A program made the translations under genes and the position numbers. 64,000 nucleotides of DNA from Laccaria trichodermophora (Eukaryota; Basidiomycota; Agaricomycetes; Agaricales; Hydnangiaceae): NCBI GenBank assembly GCA_018417955.1, contig JACTVC010000009.1, positions 372,001 through 436,000 of the forward strand, in the 5' to 3' direction. Shown here piece by piece: positions 43,041 through 54,528 of the stretch (position 1 is its first letter; each line of letters begins with the position of its first letter). The notes under the pieces were generated by a model. It was not told the origin of the DNA and did not search any database. It saw nothing but the letters and a program-made list of their open reading frames with translations.

Positions 43041-46000
43041 TTATGGTGTTACATGTTCTTGGGAATCAACTCGGAGGAATGCAAGCACCAACGGGATGGA
43101 GCTATTTTGTTGGCATTGCATTTGCAGATCACGCCCTGACCAGACGTTACCTTCAATCCGGACGCTTTGGTCATACACAACAGAATTCTCAAAAAGGTCC
43201 CCTCCACCGTTTTCAAGTGGGTTGCGGCTTTTTGCGTTGTTGGTGAGATCAAGCTCGTTTTTGCCTGCCCCGTGTCGGTGATAAACTTTGCTACGAGACT
43301 TTGACCGGACCAGTGCTGCGAGAGACTGAGGAGAGCCTCTGTGGTCGACCGTCAAGCCGCCGTTAACGCTACCATGGCTGGACTGAGATGAGACGTTATG
43401 TCGATGTAGAGGTCCTTTTGAACTAGGCGGATTCGAAGAAATTGAGGTTCCTATCAAAATCTCCTGGAGGACCTTGAATGCAACACTCTCAGCAGCTTGT
43501 AAGAATGTGGATGCTACTGGTGTCGAAGAGCGCGTGGACAGCTCTGCTGCTGCTGTAGCATTGTCGATCTGTCGTTTGAGAGATACGGCCCACTGATGGC
43601 GAATGAGAGGGTCATCGACGCTGAACATATATCTTCGCTTCGTCCCCGTGTGATTTGAGAAGGCTAGCTGGAATGTGTTGCGCATGAAGGCACGCTCAAC
43701 AACCACGGTATGACTTATAGGCAAACCAGCGTAATTCACAGCGTTTGGTCCAGATCTACACAGGGTCACAGTTTTTGAGCCAAGGGAAGTTCCCATTACG
43801 CGGAATGACGCCTCCGATGATTTTGCAAAAGTTAGAACAGGAGGATCAAAGACCAAATCTTGACCATAGAGTTGTATCGAGAAGAAAGGATCGACATGGG
43901 GTATGCGGAAGATGATGGGGTCAGATTGTATCTTGTAGGTTAGACGAGCTGGTAACTGCCGTTTGATGGTGACCTGCAAATCTGCGCTGCTCGTCGGACT
44001 TGGGTAACGGGCTTGACATAGCCTCTCGGAACGAATAGAGTCATAAACATCTTCTAAAAACTCGTCAGACACGAGACACCGCACATCAGTCCGCCGGAAG
44101 GCATCCACAAAATCCCTGCTAGTAATGTTGCGTTTAACATCGTCTGATCTGCCAGCTTCATCCGCGATTCCGTCATGAAGCAGGTCGTTGAGCTGAACGA
44201 GGCCACGAACAAGGCGAATAGCCATATCCTTGTCATACGCTACACTCTTGGCATTGGCTTCGTACCACCGAACAGCGAAAAAGTCAAGAAGGTATTCTGA
44301 TGCCCCATGGCTCTGGGTCGACTTGGGAGAGACGTGAAGTGACTGTAGGAAGACCTTCAAAGCAATATCAATCCTCAAACCTGCAAAGCCAAAACTATCC
44401 AGGTATGTTTTAAGAACAATCTTCGAGGTCCTTCTTGACAGGTAATCCCCCAAGCGAGCTCTATCCAAATCGATAGTTTTGAATAGCAATTGACCAAGTA
44501 GCTGTGGGTCATCCGGGATATTAGATTTGGAAAACAAGGTGGTAATAGCATAATCCGGATCTTTCGAAAAGTTGAGAACGAAAGACCTGACGAGGGGGTT
44601 CCGAGGAACAGGGGAATTGTTTCCAGTCCTTGATTGAGATTCGGTCCGATCCGGGAAGAAACGTATATTTCGAAGCAGGACGACACTCTTCACCACATAT
44701 TTCCTATCGGGAGGGCTAGGTTTGTAAGCGTCCATAAAGTTGTCTTGATCATGAGAAACGGGTTTTGCGATAACGAGGATATCAGAAAACAAGAAAAGAA
44801 ATCTGTCCTTCACCGTGTTGGGATCTACGACCTGCAAAACTGGCGATGATAACAATAACTTTCGAGGGGGATCGTCGACTACGTTCACCAGCATGGGATT
44901 ACGTGAGCCTCTCGTAAGGTTCTCCTCCAGGCGCTCTAGAACAGCAGAGCCCTGAGAGGGGTGGCTCAAAGATGAAGATGACGTTGACTCAGATTCGGAC
45001 GTTGAGTGATTGGGGTAATCACTCAATGAAGAGGAGGGATACGGCGTCCCAGAGACGGGTCGTTCTGACCGTGAGGTACTGGGCGGAGGTTGATCGTCGG
45101 GCGAGAGATGTCGAGGCTCTGATGACATAGCGAAGGGAGGAGGCATAATCTTTTTGGCTTTGGGTGTTTTCTCTGTGTCGGTGTGATATGGCGTTCCATT
45201 TACGGAAGGAGCTTCTTGTACTCGTTCCTTCACCTCAGGCCCGTTCAATCTTTTCCCCAACAACGTATTTGATTTCGTACTCGTCGGGGTGATCCCAATG
45301 TCTTCCCAATCTGTCCCAAGTTCAGTCTCCTTTACTCGAAGTAAATCCGTGAGTGAAGCTTTTTTGTTTGAGTTGAAGGAGTTCTGCAATTCGATGGGAG
45401 GAGGGGAGAATGACGCTGAGGCTGAAGGTGACAAGCTCTGATGCGGAACAGTCTTCTTCTTGTTGTTTTTGCTCAACCATTGTTTCACACCAGGAAGTGT
45501 CATGGGCAATTTCAGGTTCAAGGATGATCCGTTTTGCGGCGAAATAGGTGAAATAGTGAAAACGTCTGTATGAGAGGCGGAAGGAGGTCCTGAGCCCAAG
45601 GAGGACAACTCGCCGGACTTGAAGACCGTCCGTAAGTCAAAAAATTGTAAAAGAGTGGCTGGTGACTTACCTCTGGGTTCAAAGAAGAGTTCAAAGTCAA
45701 AGAGTGAGATGTAGGCGGCAGAGTTTGAACGTCTTCTTGACCGCCGTATGTCATAGAAACGTCGGGCGATGAGGCAGATGCTGGATAACCTCCCTTTCGA
45801 CGTTGTTCCTGTAATTGCTTCATTCCAGGAAAAGGGAACAACTTGGCATTTTGATACTTGGACATGTCACCAGACGCCACTGGAGGGATTGGAGAAGCAC
45901 CACCCCGCGGTGGAGCATGCGATAGTGAGAGAATGGAAGCAGACGCAGAAGGGCTCTGCATCAAGGGTTGCTGCTGAGGTTGATGTTGGAAGAGAATTGT

Positions 46001-48321
46001 CTCGCCCTTGTCTGTTCTCCCGCTATTCAAGCTGGCGCCGCTTTCCCGACTGATGCTGGAATCAGTGTGATCACGTCTTTCACGAGTGACGATGCTATTT
46101 GTCCGTGAACGACGGCCACTACTTGAGCCAGTACGAGTAAATGTGCTTTTGAGCTTGTCCCATGTGCTTGGAGATGAGCTTTCGCCATTCCGTTTCGTAG
46201 ATGGTTCAGCACTAGGAAAACGATCCTCCCAGTCCGTAAAGTCTCCATTTAGTGGTGAGCGATCACTTTGAATGCGGGATGCAATGGAAAGTCGCGCTGG
46301 GTAGGTTTGCGGAGACATGGACACGTCGCTCGCAAGAGTGAAGGAAGCCGTCTGAGATAAAGCCGCTAAAGACGGAGAGGTTGGTATATGATGGGGTGGT
46401 ATAGCATCCAGAGAAGTCTCCGACTCGACCACTATGCTCTTTGAACTAGTTGACACTCGAGGAGAAATATCGTCAAAAGCTTCAGCATCCTGGGGTGAAA
46501 ATCCAGCGGAGGAACTAGCAGATAGAGGCGGATCCTCATATTCAACATATTGATCGTCAGGATCCTCCTGGTGGACCTCTACCTCTTCTCCTTCTTCGTC
46601 ATCTTCTTTATCGTCAATAGGCATGCGGATTTCCGGAACTACGGGTGTCAAACCTGAGATATAAAAACTTGAGAAACAAAAGGTCACTCACCAGGAGAAG
46701 CAACCCAACTAATCTCACGATCAAATTCCACGTTGCTTACATATGGAGTACGGGGCCTACTCTCTGCAGGATACAAAACCTGCTCTTCGTCTTCATCTCC
46801 GGCAGGTTTCTCCTCTTTCAAAGGCGTTGTGAATGGGCTGGTTGGGAAGGGACCATTCCGAGACGGGGACCGCTGGCTTAAATATACAGGCAAAACCCCT
46901 GTTCCAGAAACAGAGTCTGATGATCCGTTTGAAGGAGGATTTGAAAATTGGGGTGTGCGGAGCGAAGCGATATGAGGAGAATACCATTGAGGAGGAGTGC
47001 TTGGTAAGGAATTGTTCACGGGTAGCGGTAGGGAGGGAATCCGGTCTTCAATATCATCCTCTTCTTCCACTAACACGCTTCGACGTCGAGGTTCAGGGGG
47101 CTCAGTTTCAGGCTCGGTGTGAGGCAATGATGGTGGTGGCTCCACAGCACGTTCATTGCTTTGATTGCGCGAGCTGCTGGCTTGATTCGGGGTAGCCGAC
47201 TGAGCACGAAGGTTTGCAAACGCTTCTAGTGGGAGAGGCAGAGGCGTTTGTGGGACCAGTGGTGTGTTCGGTGAAGTCGTGACAGGGTCCGAGTCAGAAA
47301 CTTGTGCATTCGCAGTGTTGACACTAGCTGAGGTTCTACGAGACCTCCTTCGACGTCTCGGAGTCGGAGATGGAGCAGTTCTATCCTCTGCGCCACTTGT
47401 CTGCTGCTCTTCAAAATCCTTATTCAGTCTCCCACCCAGCCGACTAAACATCAACTGGCGAGCAGCAATACGCTCTCCGCCAGCGACAGTGTTGTTACGC
47501 CCCAATTTTCCGGGAAGAGGAGGTGGAGTTGGAGGCGGTGATGAGTCGTATGTTTCCGTACCACCTGTCAACTTGTGCATTGCCATCCTCCGACCCGCAG
47601 CAGTGCTTCCCGCACTATTTGACCGTATCAGACCCCTCTGAAGAGCTTCTAGCGTTGGCAATGGAATCGGTGTTGGAGGTGAAGTGCCGGGATAAAATAA
47701 AGAGGGCTCTGGTGATGCAGGTGTAGGCGAACGCAAGAGGCGGGACTGTTGTAGAAGCGCAAAATGGGAGGGAATCGGAGATAGAAGGGGCGTCAACATG
47801 GGTAGTGCTATAGGATGTAGTATTGGTGGACCCTCATCTGGAGAAGAATCACCAGCAACTTGTTGGACGGGTGATTGTGCCCCTCTCGCCTTTCCCTTGA
47901 AGTCTTTTGAGCCTCTGGAACGTGAACGCGAGCGAGAACGCCTTTTTGATCGCGTATTGAGTCCTGGTGAGAACGGACGTTCCTCTTCAACTTCCACCTC
48001 CATTTCGGCTTCTGGAGTGTTTTCTTCAGGAGGCGGTCTATCGGGGTCAAGGTTTTTGTCGTCATCGGGTTGCCCTTGCTCTGTGTCGCTCGCCAGCTTC
48101 TCTGCTTCACTGTAACTGATTTGAACTTCCCGAACTTCCTCCTCCACCTCTTCGCTGGCCACTCCATTGACCACTGGCTTCTCTCCTTCACTGACTGCTT
48201 CAATATGCATCGGTGGCCGCCTACCATCCTTCAATCGTGGTACTGATGTAGCTCTTTTAAGTTTTGCAACAGCCATCATTCTCTGCTCCGCCCGCGTAGG
48301 CTGAGGTTCTTGATCCGCCAT
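43041..48321 (-). CDS. Large Sec7 domain protein with PH domains (SYT1-like Arf GEF)
   Basis: Sec7 proteins exchange GDP for GTP on Arf GTPases in membrane trafficking. Exons 48321-46692, 46653-45671 and 45617-43041 total 5190 nt and read without a break as 1729 residues from ATG 48321 (MADQEPQPTRAEQRMMAVAK). The first 1100 residues are Ser/Pro-rich and disordered, with an RS-like stretch (RSKRRSRSRSRSRG). Then come a PH-like segment (SPVLQVVDPNTVKDRFLFLF), the Sec7 domain (about residues 1245-1385: LLGQLLFKTIDLDRARLGDY ... EYLLDFFAVRWYEANA ... VRGLVQLNDLLHDG) and a C-terminal PH domain (about 1465-1575, ending RRYMFSVDDPLIRHQWAVSL). The order matches yeast Syt1-type proteins. The loop carrying the catalytic glutamate in canonical Sec7 domains is rewritten here (SLHVSPKSTQSHGASEY), so activity is uncertain. 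Confidence 0.85.
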
Positions 48322-49329
48322 AGCAAGCGTAGAGGGGCTCGAGGGCTGCGAATGAGTGCTTGAGAAGGACACTTAGCGCCACTGTCGATGTCAAGGACGC
48401 ACCCGTCAAGAAACGAATATGTGATGCCGTGATGATGAAGGTGTTAGACCTGCGGCGACAAAAGAAATTGATGATGAATGGCTTTGAACGGGAAGTGAGA
48501 TGATATACTGTGGCGGAGATATTACAAGGATATTATAAGTACCTGGGAGAGCGGCAGAGAAGAACTCAAAAGCTGTGAACACGTGGCCGTACATTTGCCT
48601 CCGTTTCTTGCCCACTTTAGTCACAATGTCCATGTTGTTCACCTTTGCTCGTGCTATCACAACGTTAATCTCTGCCAAACGAAGCTCAATCCCTCTTAAC
48701 CCCATCCGTTTTTGCACACCATTCGAGAAGCGATAACAATCAGCCACCGAATTACTTCCCAAACTATAAAAAAACGACGCATTAGACCCGGATTCCAAAA
48801 CTTCTGTCCTGCATTCTGTCCCGAGCTCCGAATTCCAGAAAATACTGTAGAAATGCTCTATCGACCTCAGATGCTTGTAACTTGCCTTCGACGTCATTTA
48901 GTGCTCATGCATCATGCCCGGATTGACAACGACATGGGAAATGTGCCTGGCGCCCAGGTGAAGGAAAGTATGTGGACAAAATTGAGACAAAGCGCTTACC
49001 TCAAATAAATGCGAAAATAATGCAACCTCTCAAAGCGTATCAAGGAGTCGAAAAACAGGTCTTTCCAGGTTTCGACGTGAAATTTAGGAATAAACGATCG
49101 CCCACTTCGGGTACAACCCGCAAGACATTGGTATCGACCTACTCCATTAACCTCGTTTGGTTAGCACTCGCAAAAGAAGGCGGGCAAAGCCTTGGCGTAC
49201 GAGGAGTTGTGTCACCACATCTACCTGTCCTTTCACCAGAGATCATTAATTTTCCGCGATGGCATCAAGTGATACTAATGAACATCGACGGCGTAGAGAG
49301 CACATCGATAACTCCACAACCAGTGCAAA
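48322..49329. other. Spacer with an unassigned minus-strand ORF
   Basis: A 163-residue minus-strand frame (48897-48406) contains GLRGIELRLAEINVVIARAK and could be an upstream exon or a small gene, but has no family I know. The plus-strand frame 48972-49358 (VKFRNKRSPTSGTTRKTL) is also unassigned. Promoter of the Sec7 gene should lie here. Confidence 0.35.
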
Positions 49330-50487
49330 TCAAGGCACCTGCCGTTTGGCAAGATTAAAATAGTCCTCGCGGACAGATTTCCAGACGACCGAAGGTAGAT
49401 TAAACCCTTCGAGCAATCGCCCGTACGCTCTTCCTCCCAAACGTGCAATTGGCCGGAGTTTGGAGGGGTCAATCGATGTCCCATCATCAACGAGGATTGA
49501 CTCGCGGACGTGGACTTTTTTAATTAAGCCGAGGACCACCGTCGTGGTAACGTCGGAGGAATTTTGTGGGGATATATCTTGTGAACTATAGAGCTGTACT
49601 GAAGCCTCAGCATTTCAAGGGATGGAAATGTTGACAATGACTTACTTCACATTCTATGCAAACAGGACTTTCCTTGACAAGCGAGGGTTTCACGGTAGTC
49701 TATAGAGAGGTTAAGTGATGATTATAAGCGATTTGCTGTTTGTTACTAACGCTGGGCTCCATCGTCAGTCCACTGATGATCCACTCATTGGCGTCTGCCG
49801 GAGACTCAACAGCAGTGGCGTTGGCTGCCTCCGCAAAGCTCTCGCTGATGATATTGACGGTGAACTCTTTCGTATTGAGGATATTTTCCCGGGTATCTTT
49901 CGGACGTCTAGGGGAAAGGGAGAATGATATGCTGACAATTGGTGGGTTGTGAGAGACCTATATAAGTGATTCTCGTCAGCGCTCTGGATCAAACGGAGTG
50001 CAATGCACTTGCCATGGAAAAATAACTGCCGATCATCGAGAAATATTAGAATTCAACTTCACTGACAAGGTGTATTGCGCATGCGAACCTAAACGGAGCA
50101 AGATTTGTATGTCCCTCCGCGGACACAGTCGACACGAGGGCAATTGGACGTGGTATTATTGCTGAGGTTAAAAGCCGATACGCGTCCCTAAAAAGAGGCA
50201 TTTCAGTCCTAAAAATCGCGTCCAACGCGCACCAAAAGTAACCTGGACGGCGTACTACTCATATCCCATGTTTTCCGCGCTGACTCTTGTCCTTCCTGTA
50301 TCGCGAAGCTAGCGGGTAGACCATGCCCAAGGTTCCACGCAGGACAAGGTGGCTTGGTAAATTTGAAAGTAGACCGAGGATTAAATGGTGGCGGGGAACC
50401 GCTGGAAGACTGGCGAGCTCCTACTTGGCCTAGATATCTCCAGCTAGCGGAAGTGCGCTTCAAACACTGAGGCCAGTTACCAAGCAT
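49330..50487 (-). CDS. Flavin reductase-like protein (FMN-binding split barrel)
   Basis: A spliced gene starting at ATG 50487 (MLGNWPQCLKRTSASWRYLG). The first exon ends in KTWDMSSTPS followed by a short spliced segment RLLTSAIIPRPIALVSTVSA and EGHTNLAPF, the hallmark opening of flavin-reductase-like split barrels. Later exons encode SFSLSPRRPKDTRENILNTK, EFTVNIISESFAEAANATAV, DANEWIISGLTMEP and the C-terminal GTSIDPSKLRPIARLGGRAY. The fold binds FMN and usually reduces flavin with NAD(P)H or supports a partner monooxygenase. It diverges from the iron-ADH gene with only 162 bases between start codons. Exact intron ends inside 49540-50210 were inferred from the protein pattern. Confidence 0.8.
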
Positions 50488-50649
50488 AACCGGACGTGTC
50501 ACCTGAACTCGGGCAGGAATTGATAGCCAAACAAGGTTTTGTATTCTCACCTCAAATCCACTTACCAAGCTGACGATAATTATAACTAAGCCACTTCCTC
50601 AGATGTCTATAAATCAGCCAACGCTTCACTCATTGCGAAACCATTCTTT
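50488..50649. promoter_or_regulatory. Divergent promoter, flavin reductase / iron-ADH
   Basis: 162 bases separate the opposing start codons (50487 minus, 50650 plus). The short shared region implies a bidirectional promoter and possible co-regulation. No canonical TATA on either side is convincing. Confidence 0.6.
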
Positions 50650-52174
50650 ATGTCCGCCATCGACAACACCCCAGCTTTGCAAGGCTTCTACGGCTGGACC
50701 GACACTCTCAAGGGAGTGTACTATGGTCCAGGTTCTGTCGTAACGGCGTTGCCGAAACTACTCAACACACTTGGTGTCAAGAAAGCGTTAGTCGTGACAG
50801 GAAAAAGCTTGATGAACAAGGTATCTAATCTCTCGTGCCAGCCTACCGGTTTGGCTGACCACGACTTTTCTAGACCGATATAGTTCGAAAGGTAGAGGGA
50901 ATCCTCAGACAACACGACGCTTACGGTGCCACATTCTTCGAAATCGGGGAACACTCTCCCATCGCTGGCATCCGCAACGGCATCAAAGCGTTCCAGGAGA
51001 ATGATTGCGATGTGATCGTATCAATTGGGGGAGGCTCTCCAATCGATGCGTCGAAAGCCATCCTATATAACATCCAACAAGAGGTTGGCGGGCCGACCCC
51101 GCGCCAGATCGCGATCCCCACAACCCTTAGCGCTGCTGAATATACAGTACGAGTTCATCGCATTCGCTTTTGTTCATTTAATATATTTAAGGTAGATTGG
51201 TGCTGGATTTACCAATGACGAAGGTCAAAAGGTGGCTGTTAGCTCATACGAGTTGGCTCCGGCGGGCGTCATCTTGGATGCAGAGTTAACACTTGCGACG
51301 CCTGAGCGCCTCTGGTACGTTATTCGGCGCTATGTTTGAGACCTCAGGCTGAAAGAAATCAGGCTTTCCACTGGAGTTCGTGCCCTCGATCACGCTGTTG
51401 GTAAGTGATCGGACAGTTTCTATGATTTGACATTCAAGCTGATAACTTAAATAGAGAATCTATACAGACCTCTGGTCTCGCAACCAGTCAAGTTTCTTTG
51501 CTACGGCGCAATCAGAGATCTTTTCAAGTATCTTCCAGAGTCTAAAGCGAATCCGACAGATGTTGGCGTTAGACAAAAGCTACAACTGGCTTCTTGGATG
51601 AGTCTTTGGCCGATGAAGCAAGAAAAGTACAGGTACTGTAGAGATCTTTGCTTTGGTTCGGAGGCTGACCACGCCTCTACATAGTGCATTGGGTCTTTCG
51701 CATTCACTCGGGCATAAATTGGGTGCCAAGTACGGAATTCCTCACGGAATAACATCGGTCGGTTATATTTCCTCTGCCTTGCGGTGTTTTGACATTCTTC
51801 AAGTGTCTTACGCTATCTCCGACCGTTGCGCTGCAAGCAGAAATAGCATCCGCTGAGGATCAACAATGCCTAGCAGAAGCACTGTTTTTCCTTCGCGAAC
51901 CATTGACAGGCTGTGTCGAAGGGGATGTGCGCCGTCTATCAACATTAATCAACGAGTAAGTCAAGATGCAAATAATTTATCGTAATTTTCGCTGACAACT
52001 TCCTCTAGACTTGTTGTTAGTCTTGGATTGCAATCCAGTCTGGTCCAATACAAAGTTCCTAAAGAAGATTTTAATTTCATCGCATCCGCGGCATTGGGTG
52101 GGCAGGCTGATTCAGTCCGATTGGAGAAAGTGATCCAGCTTCTGGAGGGTATATACAACCCCAACAAATTGTAA
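50650..52174 (+). CDS. Iron-type alcohol dehydrogenase / maleylacetate reductase family
   Basis: Exons 50650-50820, 50874-51146, 51196-51314, 51363-51400, 51455-51632, 51685-51757, 51804-51955 and 52009-52174, all GT-AG. NAD(P)-binding GGGSPIDASK (from SIGGGSPIDASKAILYN) and IPTTLSAAEYT are present. The metal-ligand set is visible as ALDHAVE (Asp/His region) and LSHSLGHKLGAKYGIPHG (two His motifs). This is the pattern of the maleylacetate reductase branch, which finishes chloroaromatic/hydroxyquinol degradation in many fungi and bacteria; other alcohol or aldehyde substrates are possible. ATG 50650 begins MSAIDNTPALQGFYGWTDTL; no targeting signal, so cytosolic. It shares a divergent promoter with a flavin reductase-fold protein, consistent with a small catabolic pair. 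Confidence 0.87.
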
Positions 52175-52508
52175 ATAGGCATACGCATACATGTTATCCT
52201 TGTACAGAAGTTGGCAGTCTCCATTGAACCAATATTATCGCAACATTGAACTGTAACAGAATTATTGACAATTTAATGGTAGAATGATTTCTTGATGGGA
52301 AATTACTTAGGACCAGTCTTATCTGGCCTTGCCTAGCCTTTTGATCAGGACCTGCTGGGAACCCTTGGAGGACGCCCGTACTTTGTAACATTCGGCAGAA
52401 TTCTGCCGATGCATTTTCTTCAAATCTAGTACATGATTCGAACATATGAGGGAGGCCTTGCGAGAACCGTCAATTTGGGACCGCCTTGCCTTGCCTCTAC
52501 TTGCCTAA
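52175..52508. other. Intergenic spacer
   Basis: About 330 bases between the iron-ADH stop and the next start; I see no gene in it. Confidence 0.6.
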
Positions 52509-54166
52509 AATGATCAATCGAACTAAGCTTTGGAGGCGCGTATGCGTTCAACGAAAACATATCAACTTTCTGGTCTTTTCAGTCCCTCCTTTACGCCCCA
52601 GCGCCAATAGCACCCACTCCAGTAACTATTCAACTCAAGTGCGGACGTGGCACAACCGAGTACGGTTCCCATCCCTGAGGACTAACGTGGCAGTTTTCTC
52701 GGGGGAATACAGGGGGTCACAGGCTCTTGAACCAAACCATTTCCATCTTTCCCCTGCATCGATGTCGTCGCGTTTTCAATCGACGAAAGGTTCAGTAGGC
52801 CAAAAGCCCACAAGTTTAGGTCCAAACAATGTTGATAACACGCTCCACGGCCGGAAGCATCAGAACGGAAACGGGGCACACGAGCATGAGAAACCACGCG
52901 AGCCTGATGAACCACACTCTCACTCAATATTTGGACATTCGCACTCGCATGGAGATGAGAACGGGCACACCCATGACGCGGAGCAGATAATCGCAGCTCT
53001 TAAGGGTTCACGTATGTGTCTTGATACCTCACCAATGCCCCATTGACGACGGTTGCCCTTGTAGAAGACAAAGGTAGTCAAGTTACACTCATTGGATTAT
53101 TCTCGAACATTGTCCTTACAACGGCGAAGGGGTTGGCTGGATGGTACATGCACTCAGCATCCTTACTTGCCGATGCCGGTCATTCTATGAGTGGTTCGTA
53201 TTCTATGACATCATGAATGGTGTAAATTAAACACGCACCTATAGACCTCCTGGGCGACTTCGTCACCCTATTCTGTTGGCGCCTCTCTCGTAAACCTCCT
53301 TCAGAAAGATACCCATACGGATTTGCCAAATTCGAAACACTCGGAACAACAACGATATCCATTTTATTGATAGCTGGCGCTGTCACTATTGGCCTCCATT
53401 CTTACAACCTCCTCATCGCAACCCTCGCAGAAACAACAGCGTCTCTTTCGCCTGGCCAATTACAGGATTTTCTTAGAACAATTACAACGGCTGTCCCATT
53501 GCCCGATATTGGACATCACCATGTCCATCTTGTCGACCCCAATGCCGCGTGGTTCGCGGCCGTCAGTGTAGTGGCAAAGGAGTGGTTATACAGAATCACA
53601 AAGGTAGTAGCGGACGAAGAGAGTAGCCCTGTGCTGCTTGCAAACGCCATTCACCATCGGAGCGATGCGTACTCCAGCCTAGTTGCCTTCTTTGCAATTA
53701 TTGGCACATGGCTCTGGCCTGCTTTCCCTCTTGATCCAATTGGCGGTGCGTATCATCGATTTGACTCCTGCCAATTTTATACTCACGTGTACTTCAAGGT
53801 CTTCTTGTGTCAATGGTGATCCTTAAACAGGGCTTTGACCTTCTTCGAGGCGCATGGGGAGACCTTACAGATGCAGGGGTTTCCCCACGAAAACGCAAAC
53901 TGTTGTTAAAGACTTTGCAGCCTTTCATTCCGGATTCTTGGGAGTCGTCGTCGTGTCCAACATTGATTTCGTTTGATCATCTACGCGCACGTCGGGCAGG
54001 TTCTCTGATGTTCGTGGATGTCACTGCAAAGGTATCCGATGATATGACTGTTATTCAAGCCTCCGCCTTAGAGGATGAAATTACTAGAACTTTAAAAGCA
54101 GCACACAAGGAAATTACAGAGGTTCGGGTGAAATTCGAAGTCGGTCAGATTGCTGTGGACATTTAG
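52509..54166 (+). CDS. Cation diffusion facilitator, mitochondrial MMT-type
   Basis: Exons 52509-53011, 53065-53193, 53245-53745 and 53799-54166. The N-terminus is Arg/Ser-rich with hydrophobic stretches and likely a mitochondrial presequence (MINRTKLWRRVCVQRKHINF), followed by a His-rich metal-binding segment (HSHSIFGHSHSHGDENGHTH). CDF transmembrane signatures follow: HSASLLADAGHSMSDLLGDF (metal-site His/Asp on helix II) and NAIHHRSDAYSSL (His-x3-Asp on helix V). A cytosolic/matrix-facing C-terminal domain ends AHKEITEVRVKFEVGQIAVD. The arrangement matches yeast MMT1/MMT2, proposed iron/zinc-type mitochondrial exporters. ATG 52509 is chosen because it opens the presequence; an earlier non-ATG frame is not used. 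Confidence 0.87.
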
Positions 54167-54528
54167 AATCCCTTTCATCCTTCGTCGTTCAGTTTGCTCA
54201 TAAATTATCCTTAACCCTCTTGTATAAACATGTAATGTAGCCTCTCTCACTGCACTTGATGTGTAATGACGCTGTCAAGGGCCTATTCGTCTTGTCGCTT
54301 TTCGCGTAACGTGAAATAAGACTGAAGAGGTGCTTTGACCTGTCTCGAATTATGTACACTACACTACAAACGCTAGCAAGAATGGCATTAACCCACATAC
54401 AATATGTGCATGCAACTACCTAATTTATACATAGACAATATAAGGATATGAGGTGCAGATGCTAGAAACCAGGGAACGTACAACAAGTAGTCCGGTCCAC
54501 AAGATTCAAAAAGTTGGATGAAAAAAGG
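54167..54528. other. 3' spacer between convergent genes
   Basis: Holds the 3' ends of the CDF (+) and methyltransferase (-) genes. No further gene seen. Confidence 0.6.
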
